Shown in pieces: positions 1 to 8,191 of a stretch of DNA of 64,000 nucleotides. Location of the stretch: the NCBI RefSeq assembly GCF_020740535.1, contig NZ_CP082362.1, positions 3,222,501-3,286,500 of the forward strand, given 5' to 3'. The DNA comes from Streptomyces profundus. Its GTDB lineage: Bacteria > Actinomycetota > Actinomycetes > Streptomycetales > Streptomycetaceae. A program made the position numbers and the translations under genes. The number at the start of each line of letters is the position of its first letter. Position 1 is the stretch's first letter. The notes beneath the pieces are model-generated. The model saw nothing but the letters and a program-made list of their open reading frames with translations, made no database searches and was not told the origin of the DNA.

Positions 1-1150
1 CGAGGGCGCCCACCGCCGCGGCGGCCGGCCCTCGGGGCGCGACTTCCCGCCCGGAGGGCACCGCGACCTCCCGCCGGGAGGGCACCGGTTCGGGGGCCAG
101 GACGGAGAGGGTGTGGTCGTCCTCGATGGCCGTCAGGACGTCCGCCGGGACGCGCAGCATCGCGCGGATGCCGCCGTAGGGGGACGGCTCCACATGACAG
201 GTGAATCCGTACTGTCCCGCGAGTCGGCCGACCACGGCGAAGCCGGCCTGTGGCGGGTTGCCCAACTCCGTGAGCAGCACACCGTCCGGGCTGGTCAGCA
301 GCCTGCGGGCACGGGCCAGCGTGTCGTCGTCCATGCCGACGCCGGCGTCGTCGATCACCACGAACACGCTTCCGCCGCCGCCCTGTTGGAGGGTGACGGG
401 GACCTCGGTCTCCGGATGCGAGTAGGCCGTGGCGTTGGCCAGCAGCTCCGCGAGCGAGATGGCCAGCGGTTCCGCCGCGCGCGCCACCACGCCGGTGCGT
501 GGTTCGCGCAGGTGGTTGGCCACCTTGACGCGTGCGTAGCCCGGCACCCTGGACTGCGCGCCTCGGACGATCTCGGCGAGCGGCGAGTCCGTGCGGGCGA
601 GCCCCGGCCAGGCCTCGCAGAGCACCGCCGTGGCCTGAATCCGACGGAGCGCCAACTCGTTGCGGAAGTCGAGCTCCAACAGCCGGGGGTCGTCGTACTC
701 GTGCTGGAGGTCGTGGAGCAGGCTCTGGATCTGGTAGAGCAGCGACTGCACCTTGGCGGTGGCGCCGCGCATCGCGGCGCGGGCCGCTGCGTCCACCCGT
801 TCCCGTTCCTCCACGACCGCGGCCAACACGGCGTCCAGCGCCTCGTCGAGCGCGCGGACCTCGTCGGGGCCCATCTCCGTGGCGCGGGGCGGGGCGGGGA
901 CCGGCGCGTTCGGGTGGTTGAGCGCCAGCGCCGCCGCCGGGATGCGGTCCTCGGCCAGCCGCCGCAGCTCGGCGGTGACGGCGGCCAGCCGCCGGACGGC
1001 GATCCGTTCCCCCGTCCCCGCCGTCGCGACCCGCGCCTCCATGGCGCGCAGCCGCTCCGCGTCCCGACGGCGCAGCCACAGCGCGCAGCCGACCGCGCCC
1101 AGCGCGGCCGTCGCCGCCAGGAGCACCACGGCAAGCGCAGCGTTGGTCAT
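1..1150 (-). CDS. Conservon-type sensor kinase / ATP-binding protein (3' end outside window)
   Basis: ATG at 1150, preceded on the minus strand by a strong GGGGGAG ribosome site; the frame stays open to base 1, so the C-terminus is missing. The protein starts with one membrane segment (about residues 3-25), then a helical region, then a GHKL ATPase domain. The N box reads ELLANATAYSHPE and the G1 box VIDDAGVGMDDD. No phospho-accepting histidine box is obvious; a degenerate LLHDLQHEYDD takes its place. This is the layout of CvnA-like proteins of Streptomyces conservons, which work with roadblock and small-GTPase partners; those would lie to the left. The last visible part carries a doubled PS-REVA motif encoded by a near-exact repeat. 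Function at family level only. Confidence 0.8.
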   Translation of the reverse strand, partial: MTNAALAVVLLAATAALGAVGCALWLRRRDAERLRAMEARVATAGTGERIAVRRLAAVTAELRRLAEDRIPAAALALNHPNAPVPAPPRATEMGPDEVRALDEALDAVLAAVVEERERVDAAARAAMRGATAKVQSLLYQIQSLLHDLQHEYDDPRLLELDFRNELALRRIQATAVLCEAWPGLARTDSPLAEIVRGAQSRVPGYARVKVANHLREPRTGVVARAAEPLAISLAELLANATAYSHPETEVPVTLQQGGGGSVFVVIDDAGVGMDDDTLARARRLLTSPDGVLLTELGNPPQAGFAVVGRLAGQYGFTCHVEPSPYGGIRAMLRVPADVLTAIEDDHTLSVLAPEPVPSRREVAVPSGREVAPRGPAAAAVGAL

Positions 1151-1173
1151 GACTCCCCCGTCGTGATCCCGCC

Positions 1174-2148
1174 TTATGCTTCCAACTCGTCTGCCAGCGT
1201 CGCGACTTCCGTCATGAGCTGAAGAATTCCGGGCCGCTCGGCGGCGCCGTCGAGGTGACGGTACTCGGTACCGATGGTCACCACCAGCCGCTCAGGCAAC
1301 TCCAGTTCCGGAAAGGTTCCCTCCGCTATCACCCGGCGCGCGGCCTCCGCCGCGGGCACTCCGGCGGCGTGCGACGCATGGGCACGCTCCCGCAGATGTT
1401 CGAGATAGCCGATGTGCCCCCGCACCCCGGCCCGGTCGAGAACCGGCCCGTGTCCGGGGACGAAGATCTCCGCGCCGGTGTCCAACACCCGCTCGACGGC
1501 GGCGATCACGTTGCCGAGCGGCCCGACCCAGTGCACCGGGTGGTCACCCGGCTGTTCGGGCGTCGAGGCGAAGACCACGTCCCCCGTGAACACCGTGCGC
1601 TGCGCCGGCAGATGGACGATCAGATCGCCGGCGGTGTGCGCGGGGGGCAGGGACGAGAGCCGCACCGGATACTCCCCGACCGACAGTTCGAGCTCGCCCG
1701 TGAAGTAGGTGGCCGGCCGCACGGGTTCGGTCTCCGACCAGTCGAACACGCCGAGGTGGCGCCGCAGATACGCGCCCAGTGGGGTGGCCGGATCGCTGCC
1801 GTTGACCAGCGCGTGCTGCTGTCGCGGCGACGGCTCGAAACACATCTGCTCGCGCGCCTCGTGGCTGGTGATGATCTCGGCGTCGGGCACCACCCCAGCG
1901 CCCCAGAAGTGGTCGCCGTTGGCATGGGTGACGACGACCCGGTCGATCGCCACCCCCTCGGGCAGCAGGGCCAGGCTCCGGTCGAGGAACGCCCGGGCGA
2001 GCACCGGATCGTACGGCGTGTCGATCCACAGGGCGGTGCGCGAGGAGACCAGCAGCCCGCAGTTGGCCAACCCCCAGCCGCGCCGGGGCGGCAGCCACGC
2101 GTGCAGGTCCTTGGCAATCTCGGAGATGTTCCAGTCCTTGGCCGTCAT
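1174..2148 (-). CDS. MBL-fold metallo-hydrolase with HxNxDH motif
   Basis: A 324-residue metallo-beta-lactamase-fold protein without signal peptide. The metal motif near residues 74-80 reads THANGDH, so the second histidine of the usual HxHxDH is asparagine. Later ligands look present: HTAGD (about 170), FTGDVVF and a C-terminal FVPGHGPV. The substrate cannot be told; relatives hydrolyse thioesters, lactones or sulfate esters. It lies 23 bp upstream of the kinase gene on the same strand, so the two may be co-transcribed. Start is the ATG at 2148. Confidence 0.8.
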   Translation of the reverse strand: MTAKDWNISEIAKDLHAWLPPRRGWGLANCGLLVSSRTALWIDTPYDPVLARAFLDRSLALLPEGVAIDRVVVTHANGDHFWGAGVVPDAEIITSHEAREQMCFEPSPRQQHALVNGSDPATPLGAYLRRHLGVFDWSETEPVRPATYFTGELELSVGEYPVRLSSLPPAHTAGDLIVHLPAQRTVFTGDVVFASTPEQPGDHPVHWVGPLGNVIAAVERVLDTGAEIFVPGHGPVLDRAGVRGHIGYLEHLRERAHASHAAGVPAAEAARRVIAEGTFPELELPERLVVTIGTEYRHLDGAAERPGILQLMTEVATLADELEA

Positions 2149-2425
2149 GCGACGCGATTATGCCGCTCCGGCTTCCGGCCAGAGCCCCCCTCCCATGCCG
2201 GGAACGTGCCGTGAACGTGCCGTGAGCGTGCCGGGAGTTGACCTCGACGCGGCGGTGACCCCTGCCCAGGATGATCCGGAAGAATCCTGAAAGTTTTCGG
2301 TGACATCGATCCGAAAAAGCCACCAGCCGAGCCGGTCGAACGGCCGTCAACTCGCCGCTGAGCTCTGGTAGATGACTTTGAACAGGCATGATCTGGGATC
2401 AGGGACTTCCGGCCCCCGACAGAGT

Positions 2426-2479
2426 TTTCCGGGATGCTTGCGGAAACTGTTGACAGCCCCGGGGGGTCAGCTGAACATT
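2426..2479 (+). promoter_or_regulatory. Candidate xylanase promoter with inverted repeat
   Basis: In the 538-bp gap between the MBL gene and the xylanase, arms TTTCCG (2426-2431) and CGGAAA (2441-2446) form an inverted repeat directly before a good -35 box, TTGACA (2450-2455). The matching -10 (about 2473-2479, AACATT) is weak. A second palindrome-like GAAAGTTTTC lies at 2289-2298. GAAA/TTTC palindromes are known near Streptomyces xylan genes, so these are candidate operators. Nothing else stands out in the gap. Confidence 0.35.
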
Positions 2480-2686
2480 GTCATGCCATCGACAGAGAGC
2501 CGCTGTCGATCAGGCTCACCAGCGGGATCCGGCACTCCGGTCACGAGCCGCACCACCGACCGGACGGCCCCGCCGCCCTCACGCGTCGCCGACCCACGCC
2601 GGCCTCGCCCCGGGCCCCCGGAGCCACCCCGCGCTGCCCGCACTCCCCCCAGTCCCCCATGAGTTGGCCCCCCACGAGGAGGAAGC

Positions 2687-3391
2687 ATGGAAAGGAACAC
2701 TCCCCCCAACCCCCCGATCAGCCGCAGAGCCATGATCGGCGGCGCCGGCGCCCTGGCGCTGGGCGCGTCCGCGCTGCTGCCGAGCGCCGCCAGGGCACAG
2801 GAGTCCATCGGCACCCGGCAGACCATCATCGACAACCAGGAAGGCACCCACGACGGCTTCTACTTCTCGTTCTGGACGGACGCGCACAACACCGTCTCCA
2901 TGACGCTGGGCGGCGGCGGGAACTACAGCACGTCCTGGAGCAACACCGGCAACTTCGTCTGCGGCAAGGGCTGGAGCAACGGCAGCCGCCGGAACGTGAA
3001 CTACTCCGGGAGCTTCAACCCGTCCGGGAACGGCTACCTCTGCCTCTACGGCTGGACGTCGAACCCGCTGGTGGAGTACTACATCGTCGACGCCTGGGGC
3101 ACCTACCGGCCCACCGGCGAGCACCGGGGCACCGTCAGCAGCGACGGCGGCACGTACGACATCTACCACACGATGCGGTACGACTCCCCGTCCGTCGAAG
3201 GCATCCGCACGTTCCCCCAGTACTGGAGCACCCGGCAGTCCACGCGGGTCGGCGGCACGATCAACACCGGCAACCACTTCGACGCGTGGAGCCAGGCCGG
3301 CATGAACCTGGGCAGCTTCAACTACTACATGATCATGGCGACGGAGGGCTACCAGAGCAGTGGCAACTCCAACATCAACGTGAGCGGCTGA
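2687..3391 (+). CDS. Secreted endo-1,4-beta-xylanase, GH11 (XlnC-like)
   Basis: Cleaves xylan outside the cell. The 234-residue product has a twin-arginine-type signal peptide (ISRRAM followed by a hydrophobic stretch, cut after about ARA-Q, residue 38), then a single GH11 jelly-roll domain of normal length and no carbohydrate-binding module. The two catalytic glutamates are recognisable: nucleophile E130 in PLVEYY and acid/base E220 in [11 protein letters not shown] strong GAGGAGGAA ribosome site lies just before the ATG at 2687. Tat export and the lack of a binding module resemble XlnC of S. lividans rather than XlnB. A long hairpin follows the stop. Confidence 0.95.
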   Translation: MERNTPPNPPISRRAMIGGAGALALGASALLPSAARAQESIGTRQTIIDNQEGTHDGFYFSFWTDAHNTVSMTLGGGGNYSTSWSNTGNFVCGKGWSNGSRRNVNYSGSFNPSGNGYLCLYGWTSNPLVEYYIVDAWGTYRPTGEHRGTVSSDGGTYDIYHTMRYDSPSVEGIRTFPQYWSTRQSTRVGGTINTGNHFDAWSQAGMNLGSFNYYMIMATEGYQSSGNSNINVSG

Positions 3392-3407
3392 TCCTCCGCA
3401 CCGCACC

Positions 3408-3435
3408 CGCGCGGCGACCCCCGGGTCGCCGCGCG
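3408..3435 (+). terminator. Hairpin terminator after xylanase
   Basis: A 13-bp perfect stem (3408-3420 paired with 3423-3435, loop CC) starts 16 bp after the xylanase stop. There is no T run, as is common in Streptomyces. Confidence 0.7.
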
Positions 3436-3572
3436 TTCCGCGGGCGCGGGGCGCGCGCGGCTACCGGGGCTATTCGCAGTGCACCGGGCTTCAGCCCGGT
3501 GGTGAAGCGAATCTGAGAGCTGCTCTGGCCTCGGCTGTGTGTATGGATCCGCACTGTTCACCTCAGCCCAGG

Positions 3573-3989
3573 TCAGAGCGGCCGGTTCTGCTGCTCGATG
3601 TACTGCTTCACGATGCTGAGTGGTGCGCCGCCGGCGGAACCGGCGAAGTACGAGCCGGACCAGAGTCGTTGTGCTCGCCAGTAGTGGCGCACGAGGTCGG
3701 GGAACTCCTGGCGGAGGCGGCGCGAGGACACGCCTTTGAGGGAGTTCACCAGCCTGGACACGGCGACCTTGGGCGGGAAGTTCACGAGGAGGTGGACGTG
3801 GTTGGCCTCGCCGTTGAACTCGACCAGCTCGGCCTCGAAGTCCTCGCACACGGCGCGCATGATCTCCTCACACCGCGTCAGGTGTCGGTCGGCGAAGACG
3901 GAGTGCCGGTACTTCGTCACGAAAACCAAGTGGACATGCATGCGGAAGACACAGTGACGACCTGTTCGAATGTTCTCATCGATACCCAT
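3573..3989 (-). CDS. tnpA: TnpA Y1 (HUH) transposase
   Basis: Single-strand transposase of the IS200/IS605 family, 138 residues, the usual length. The HUH metal site is HVH at residues 64-66 (NHVHLLV) and the catalytic tyrosine is Y130 in VKQY. I take the start at 3989 (MGIDENI), because upstream methionines would run into tnpB and add a non-family extension. Diverges from tnpB; the two start codons are about 25 bp apart, so they share a short promoter region. All key residues are present, so the element may be active. Confidence 0.92.
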   Translation of the reverse strand: MGIDENIRTGRHCVFRMHVHLVFVTKYRHSVFADRHLTRCEEIMRAVCEDFEAELVEFNGEANHVHLLVNFPPKVAVSRLVNSLKGVSSRRLRQEFPDLVRHYWRAQRLWSGSYFAGSAGGAPLSIVKQYIEQQNRPL

Positions 3990-4014
3990 AAACCAACTGT
4001 GTATCATGATCCCC

Positions 4015-5223
4015 ATGCAGCTTCGGTACAGCTTCCGCCTGTACCCGAGCACCGGTCAGCGCAGCGCGTTAGCGAGGGCGTTCGGGTGCGCGCGGGTGGT
4101 CTACAACGACGCGCTCCGCGCTCGCAAGACCGCCCGCAGCGAAGGCATGCCGTTCCCGAAGACCGGTGACCTGTCGAAGTCGCTGATCACCGAGGCCAAG
4201 AACACCCCGGAACGGGCCTGGCTCAGCGACGTGTCGGCGGTCGTCCTCCAGCAGTCCCTCCGCGACCTGGACACCGCGTACCGGAACTTCCTCGACGGGC
4301 TGGCGGGCAAGCGCCCGCGCATGGGCGCACCCCGGTACAAGTCCCGCAAGGACACGCGACATTCGGTCCGGTTCACCGCGAACGCCCGCTGGTCGATCAC
4401 GACCGGCGGGAAGCTGCGCCTGCCGAAGATCGGCGACGTCAAGGTGAAGTGGTCGCGGACGCTGCCCTCCGTGCCCTCGACGGTGACGGTGGTCAAGGAC
4501 AGCGCGTGCGGGTACTTCGCGAGCTTCGTCGTGGAGACCGGTCCGCAGGAAGTCCTTCCCGAGGTCGTGCCCGAGCTGGGCATCGATCTCGGGCTCGGGC
4601 ACTTCGCGGTCCTCTCCGACGGGACGAAGGTCGACAGCCCGCGCTTCCTGCGCCGGGCCGAAAAGCGCCTGAAGAAGGCACAGCGGAACCTCTCCCGCAA
4701 GGAGAAGGGCTCCAGCAACCGGAACAAGGCCCGGCTGAAGGTCGCCCGCGCTCACGCGAAGGTGGCCGACGCGCGCCGCGAGTTCCACCACCAGCTCTCC
4801 ACGAAGCTGATCCGCGAGAACCATGCGGTCGCCGTGGAGGACCTGGCGGTGAAGGGACTCGCCCGCACGCGCCTGGCCAAGTCCGTCCACGACGCCGGAT
4901 GGTCGGCGTTCGTGAACATGCTGGAGTACAAGGCCGCACGGTACGGGCGCACCTTCGTGAAGATCGGCCGCTTCGAGCCCACATCTCAGGTGTGCTCGCA
5001 GTGCGGCGTGAAGGACGGTCCAAAGCCGCTGCACGTCCGCGTGTGGACGTGTGGAGCGTGCGGGGCTGTCCTGGACCGGGACATCAACGCGGCGGTCAAC
5101 GTCGCCAAGGCGGCCGGACTGGCCGTGACAGCCTGTGGAGCGCAGGTAAGACCGGGACCCGTCCCGGCACCGCGCAGCGAAGCAGGAACCCACCCGACAC
5201 CACAGCCTCTGACGGCGCGGTAG
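4015..5223 (+). CDS. tnpB: TnpB RNA-guided endonuclease (RuvC-like)
   Basis: 402 residues from the ATG at 4015 (MQLRYSF); an in-frame ATG lies three codons upstream. The RuvC residues are present: D191 in GIDLG, E275 in AVEDLAV and D356 in DRDINAA, nearly the spacing of ISDra2 TnpB. A CxxC..CxxC zinc ribbon (C327, C330, C346, C349) sits between the last two. Family members use a right-end-derived omega RNA to cut DNA beside a TAM and so help the element persist. The reading frame is intact. Confidence 0.93.
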   Translation: MQLRYSFRLYPSTGQRSALARAFGCARVVYNDALRARKTARSEGMPFPKTGDLSKSLITEAKNTPERAWLSDVSAVVLQQSLRDLDTAYRNFLDGLAGKRPRMGAPRYKSRKDTRHSVRFTANARWSITTGGKLRLPKIGDVKVKWSRTLPSVPSTVTVVKDSACGYFASFVVETGPQEVLPEVVPELGIDLGLGHFAVLSDGTKVDSPRFLRRAEKRLKKAQRNLSRKEKGSSNRNKARLKVARAHAKVADARREFHHQLSTKLIRENHAVAVEDLAVKGLARTRLAKSVHDAGWSAFVNMLEYKAARYGRTFVKIGRFEPTSQVCSQCGVKDGPKPLHVRVWTCGACGAVLDRDINAAVNVAKAAGLAVTACGAQVRPGPVPAPRSEAGTHPTPQPLTAR

Positions 5224-5281
5224 GCGGGAATCGCCGCCCCTCAGGGCGGCGAGGAAGTCAAGAACGCTGCTTGTCGGACCG
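5224..5281 (+). ncRNA. Predicted 3' end of TnpB omega RNA plus guide
   Basis: In characterised TnpB systems the guide RNA covers the 3' part of tnpB and the right end, and the flanking sequence is the guide. Here the hairpin at 5232-5251 and the end GTCAA (5257-5261) would be followed by a guide starting at 5262 (GAACGCTGCTTG). The guide would match the chromosome without the insertion. This rests on the family model; no transcript evidence exists here. Confidence 0.4.
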
Positions 5282-5662
5282 CGCGGCGCGGGCCGCGTCC
5301 CGCTCCTTGATCCGCTCCGCCTCCTTGCGCACATCCGCCTGGGTCGCGCGCTCCTGCTGGAGCCACTCGGGGAGCTCCTGCCTCAGCTCCTCGATCTGCT
5401 CGGTGGTGAGGGCCTGGGTCACACCGCCCCGGGCCAGCCCGGCGATCGAGACGCCCAGCCTGGCCGCGACGACGGGGCGGGGGTGCGGCCCGTCACGGCG
5501 CAGATCCCGCAGCCACTCCGGCGGATCGGTCTGGAGCGCGCGCAGCTCGTCGCGCGAGACCACGCCCTCCTGGAACTCGGCGGGGGTGGCCCGCAGGTAC
5601 ACACCCAGCTTCTTCGCCGCGGTCGCGGGCTTCATGGTCTGGGTGCTCGGGTGCGACGTCAT
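5258..5662 (-). CDS. DUF5997 family protein (3' end altered by IS)
   Basis: A 134-residue hydrophilic protein, start ATG at 5662 (MTSHPSTQ), chosen because similarity to the Streptomyces DUF5997 family begins there. It contains AAKKLGVYL and a helix-turn-helix-like stretch (AARLGVSIAGLARGGVTQ), then an acidic-basic coiled tail. Its stop codon (5258-5260) lies inside the right end of the IS605 element, so the final residues were changed by the insertion. It diverges from the LysR-type ligand-binding gene at 5722, a pairing common in Streptomyces. Function unknown. Confidence 0.75.
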   Translation of the reverse strand: MTSHPSTQTMKPATAAKKLGVYLRATPAEFQEGVVSRDELRALQTDPPEWLRDLRRDGPHPRPVVAARLGVSIAGLARGGVTQALTTEQIEELRQELPEWLQQERATQADVRKEAERIKERDAARAARSDKQRS

Positions 5663-5721
5663 ACCGTCCACCGTACCGAGCGTCCGGGCCGCGCCCGACC
5701 ACGACCCGATAGCCTGGCGTC

Positions 5722-6534
5722 GTGACAGGCCAGGACACCCCCGACTCGGCCGCCGGCCCGCCGGCGTCCCCCACGTTCCGGTTGGCCTATGTCCCGGGTG
5801 TGACACCGACCAAGTGGATGCGGATCTGGCAGGAACGTTTGCCGGACATCCCCCTGCGGCTGCACCAGGTGCCCGCGGACGAGGCGCCCGACCTGCTCCG
5901 CGCCGGCGGCGCCGACGCCGGCTTCGCCCGGCTGCCGATGGATCGGACGGACCTCAGCGTCATCCCGCTCTACACCGAGACGACCGTCGTCGTGGTCCCG
6001 AAGGACCATCTGCTGACGGCGGTCGACGAGGTGTCGCCCGAGGACCTCGCCGACGAGATCGTGCTGCACCCCCTCGACGACCCCCTCCCCTGGGAAGAGC
6101 CGCCCGGCCGGCCGGCGAACGAGCGGCCGGCCACGACGGAGGACGCGATCCAGCTGGTCGCGGCGGGCGTCGGCGTGCTCGTCGTCCCCCAGTCCCTGGC
6201 CCGACTGCACCACCGCAGGGACCTCACCTACCGCCCGCTCGCCGAGGCGCCCGAGTCCCGCGTCGGCCTCTGCTGGCGGGAGGACGGGACCACAGAGCTG
6301 GTGGAGGAGTTCATCGGCATCGTCCGCGGCCGGACGGTCAACAGCTCCCGAGGGCGCCCGACCCCGCCCCAGGCCGCCAAGGCCAAGCCGAAGCCGGCCG
6401 CCCGGCAGGGCGGGAACCAGCGCGGCGGATCGGGAGCCGGGAAGCCCCACCGGTCCGGCAAGCCCACCAGAGCCGGCAAGCCCACCAGAGCCGGCAAGTC
6501 CAACAGACACGGCAAACCCCGCCGTCGTTCCTGA
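5722..6534 (+). CDS. LysR-type substrate-binding domain protein without DNA-binding domain
   Basis: A 270-residue protein starting with GTG at 5722. The body (about 18-205) is the periplasmic-binding-like effector domain of LysR regulators (FRLAYVPG, ADAGFARLP, TVVVVPKDH, GVGVLVVP), but no helix-turn-helix precedes it. The last 65 residues are rich in Lys, Arg, Gly and Pro, with repeated KPTRAG units, and may bind nucleic acid non-specifically. No signal peptide, so cytoplasmic. Paired head-to-head with DUF5997 across 59 bp; the two probably act together, perhaps as a split ligand sensor, but this is inference. Confidence 0.75.
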   Translation: MTGQDTPDSAAGPPASPTFRLAYVPGVTPTKWMRIWQERLPDIPLRLHQVPADEAPDLLRAGGADAGFARLPMDRTDLSVIPLYTETTVVVVPKDHLLTAVDEVSPEDLADEIVLHPLDDPLPWEEPPGRPANERPATTEDAIQLVAAGVGVLVVPQSLARLHHRRDLTYRPLAEAPESRVGLCWREDGTTELVEEFIGIVRGRTVNSSRGRPTPPQAAKAKPKPAARQGGNQRGGSGAGKPHRSGKPTRAGKPTRAGKSNRHGKPRRRS

Positions 6535-6674
6535 GGTCCTCCCCCTCCACTCCTTGAACAGGAGTGCCATCGCGCCCCCCGGGCCCCGCGGACGGTGATG
6601 CTTCCGTCACAGCCGGATCCCAACCGGGCGACGCGGTCTCCCTCGGCGTGCCCCGGCCGCACTACCTTGATGGG

Positions 6675-7244
6675 GTGAACTCGCTGAAGCTGCCCCGCCT
6701 GTCGCGTATCTCGGTTGTTCCCGCCCTCGCCGCCGTACTGCTGGTGGGTTGCTCCTCCGGCGACGACGAGCCGGAGGGCGTCGAGTCCAGCGAGAGCCCC
6801 GTGGCGGAGGACCCGGCGGCCGGGGACGAGCCGGAGGCCGCCGACGACATCGAGGTGCTGGAGCAGCTCTACCTGGGCTACCAGGCGCGGCTGGTCGAGA
6901 TGGAGAGCACGGGGAACGCGGACGGGGCGCTGCTGGAGGAGTACGCCGAACTCCACGTCCGCGAGGGGCAGAGCGCGCGCATCCGTCAACTCGCCCAGGA
7001 GGGCATCACCCGGCAGGGAGAGCCCGAGGTCTACGACGTGACGGTCGAGGTGACGGACGACAGCGCGGTGATCCAGGCCTGCGTCGACACGGAGCACTGG
7101 GAGCCCCTCCTCGACGGGGAGCCGATCGACCGCGAATACACCGGCCCCTCGGCCGGAATCGTCAAGGCGGCGCGTGGCGAGTCCGGTTGGCTGATCAGCG
7201 ACCACCCCCAGACCGCGGATGAGGCGACCATCACATGCACATGA
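6675..7244 (+). CDS. Lipoprotein of unknown function
   Basis: Start GTG at 6675, placed so that a standard lipoprotein signal follows: basic N-terminus, hydrophobic VVPALAAVLLVGC, with the lipobox LVGC and the lipidated cysteine near residue 24. The mature part has an acidic linker and then a compact domain of about 120 residues resembling the NTF2-like fold of actinobacterial lipoproteins (REGQSARIRQL, DSAVIQACVD). No enzyme motif seen. Its stop overlaps the next gene by 10 bp, so the two are translationally coupled and probably work together at the cell surface. Confidence 0.75.
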   Translation: MNSLKLPRLSRISVVPALAAVLLVGCSSGDDEPEGVESSESPVAEDPAAGDEPEAADDIEVLEQLYLGYQARLVEMESTGNADGALLEEYAELHVREGQSARIRQLAQEGITRQGEPEVYDVTVEVTDDSAVIQACVDTEHWEPLLDGEPIDREYTGPSAGIVKAARGESGWLISDHPQTADEATITCT

Positions 7245-8146
7245 CCGCCCGTGCGGGCCCATGGACGACACGACTTCTCGTCATCATCGCGCTGACTCTC
7301 GGCACGGTGGTCCCCCTGGGCGCGCGCGAGGCGGCGGCCGACCACTGCGAGTTCAACTGGGAGGAGAACAACGGGGGTTCCGGCGGCCTCGACTACGGGG
7401 ACTGCACACACGAGGAAGGTTCGGGGGGCGGTTCCGGCAGCGGGGGCGACGGCGGCGAGCCGTCCTGCGACGTCTCCCTGGCCGGCGGCTACGGCGACTC
7501 CCAGTGGTGCGAGGACGACTACGCCTGCTGGGCCAACATCCCCTCCGCGGCCTACCCGCCGGAGCAGTGGCCGTCGGACCCGCCCGAGGAGAACTCGGTC
7601 TATATCTACAAGTACTGCGTCAACGCCGCCGGCGAGTTCTATGACGCATGGGACTGGCACACCCCCGAGGGGCCCTCGCTCTGGGAGCTGGCCACCCAGG
7701 CATACGGTCAACTGAACCTGCCCGGCTTTGAGTTGACCTTCAACCCGCCGGACGAGGCCATCGTCAACCTGGCCACCTGGTGGTGGGCCGCCGGCGCGGC
7801 CGACGGCGAGGTGCGCGGCACCCCGGCGGGTTCGGTGGTGGCCATCGCTGAGCCCAACCGGATGGAGCTCGACCCGGGCGACGGCAGCGCCACGCTGAAC
7901 TGCCCCCTGGTCGCCTCCCGTTCGGGCCGGTGCGCGCACACCTACACCCGCGCTTCGGTCAACGGCGGCGCCGAGGCCCCGGACGGCGGCCCGGCCTACC
8001 CGGCCCGCGCCCAACTCGTCTACGACGTGCGCTTCGAGAACAACGGCGCCCCCCTCAACCTGCCGGGCCTCCCCGACTCCCTCACCACCCCCTGGGCCCA
8101 GACCCCCGTCCCGGTCACCGAGGTCCAGGCCAGCGTCGTCGACTGA
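7235..8146 (+). CDS. Secreted protein of unknown function
   Basis: 303 residues with a Sec-type signal (basic start, LLVIIALTLGTVVPLG, cut near AAA-D). After it come a Gly/Ser-rich acidic spacer with paired cysteines, an aromatic-rich part (DAWDWHTPEG) and a beta-rich C-terminal domain with IVNLATWWWAAG, C-ATLNCPL and RCAHTYTR. Related proteins exist across Streptomyces but none that I know has a defined role. Overlaps the lipoprotein gene upstream, so they form an operon. Convergent with the next gene, 45 bp away. Confidence 0.7.
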   Translation: MHMTARAGPWTTRLLVIIALTLGTVVPLGAREAAADHCEFNWEENNGGSGGLDYGDCTHEEGSGGGSGSGGDGGEPSCDVSLAGGYGDSQWCEDDYACWANIPSAAYPPEQWPSDPPEENSVYIYKYCVNAAGEFYDAWDWHTPEGPSLWELATQAYGQLNLPGFELTFNPPDEAIVNLATWWWAAGAADGEVRGTPAGSVVAIAEPNRMELDPGDGSATLNCPLVASRSGRCAHTYTRASVNGGAEAPDGGPAYPARAQLVYDVRFENNGAPLNLPGLPDSLTTPWAQTPVPVTEVQASVVD

Positions 8147-8191
8147 GCCCGACGCCCCGACGGCGCGCCGCGCGGCGCCTGTTGGGGCCGG

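Larger units (their letters stand above)
3482..5261. mobile_element. IS200/IS605-family insertion sequence, IS605 layout, apparently complete
   Basis: Left-end hairpin with 8-bp arms and loop TTCA at 3482-3501, divergent tnpA and tnpB, and right-end hairpin at 5232-5251 followed by GAGGAAGTCAA ending at 5261. The same hairpin-loop-end pattern recurs in the second element at 24.2-25.6 kb, which supports these ends; the exact left cleavage point lies somewhere upstream of 3482 and could not be fixed. Such elements move as single strands, make no target duplication and insert next to a short target that later serves as TnpB's TAM. The right end lies on the last codons of the DUF5997 gene. Confidence 0.85.
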
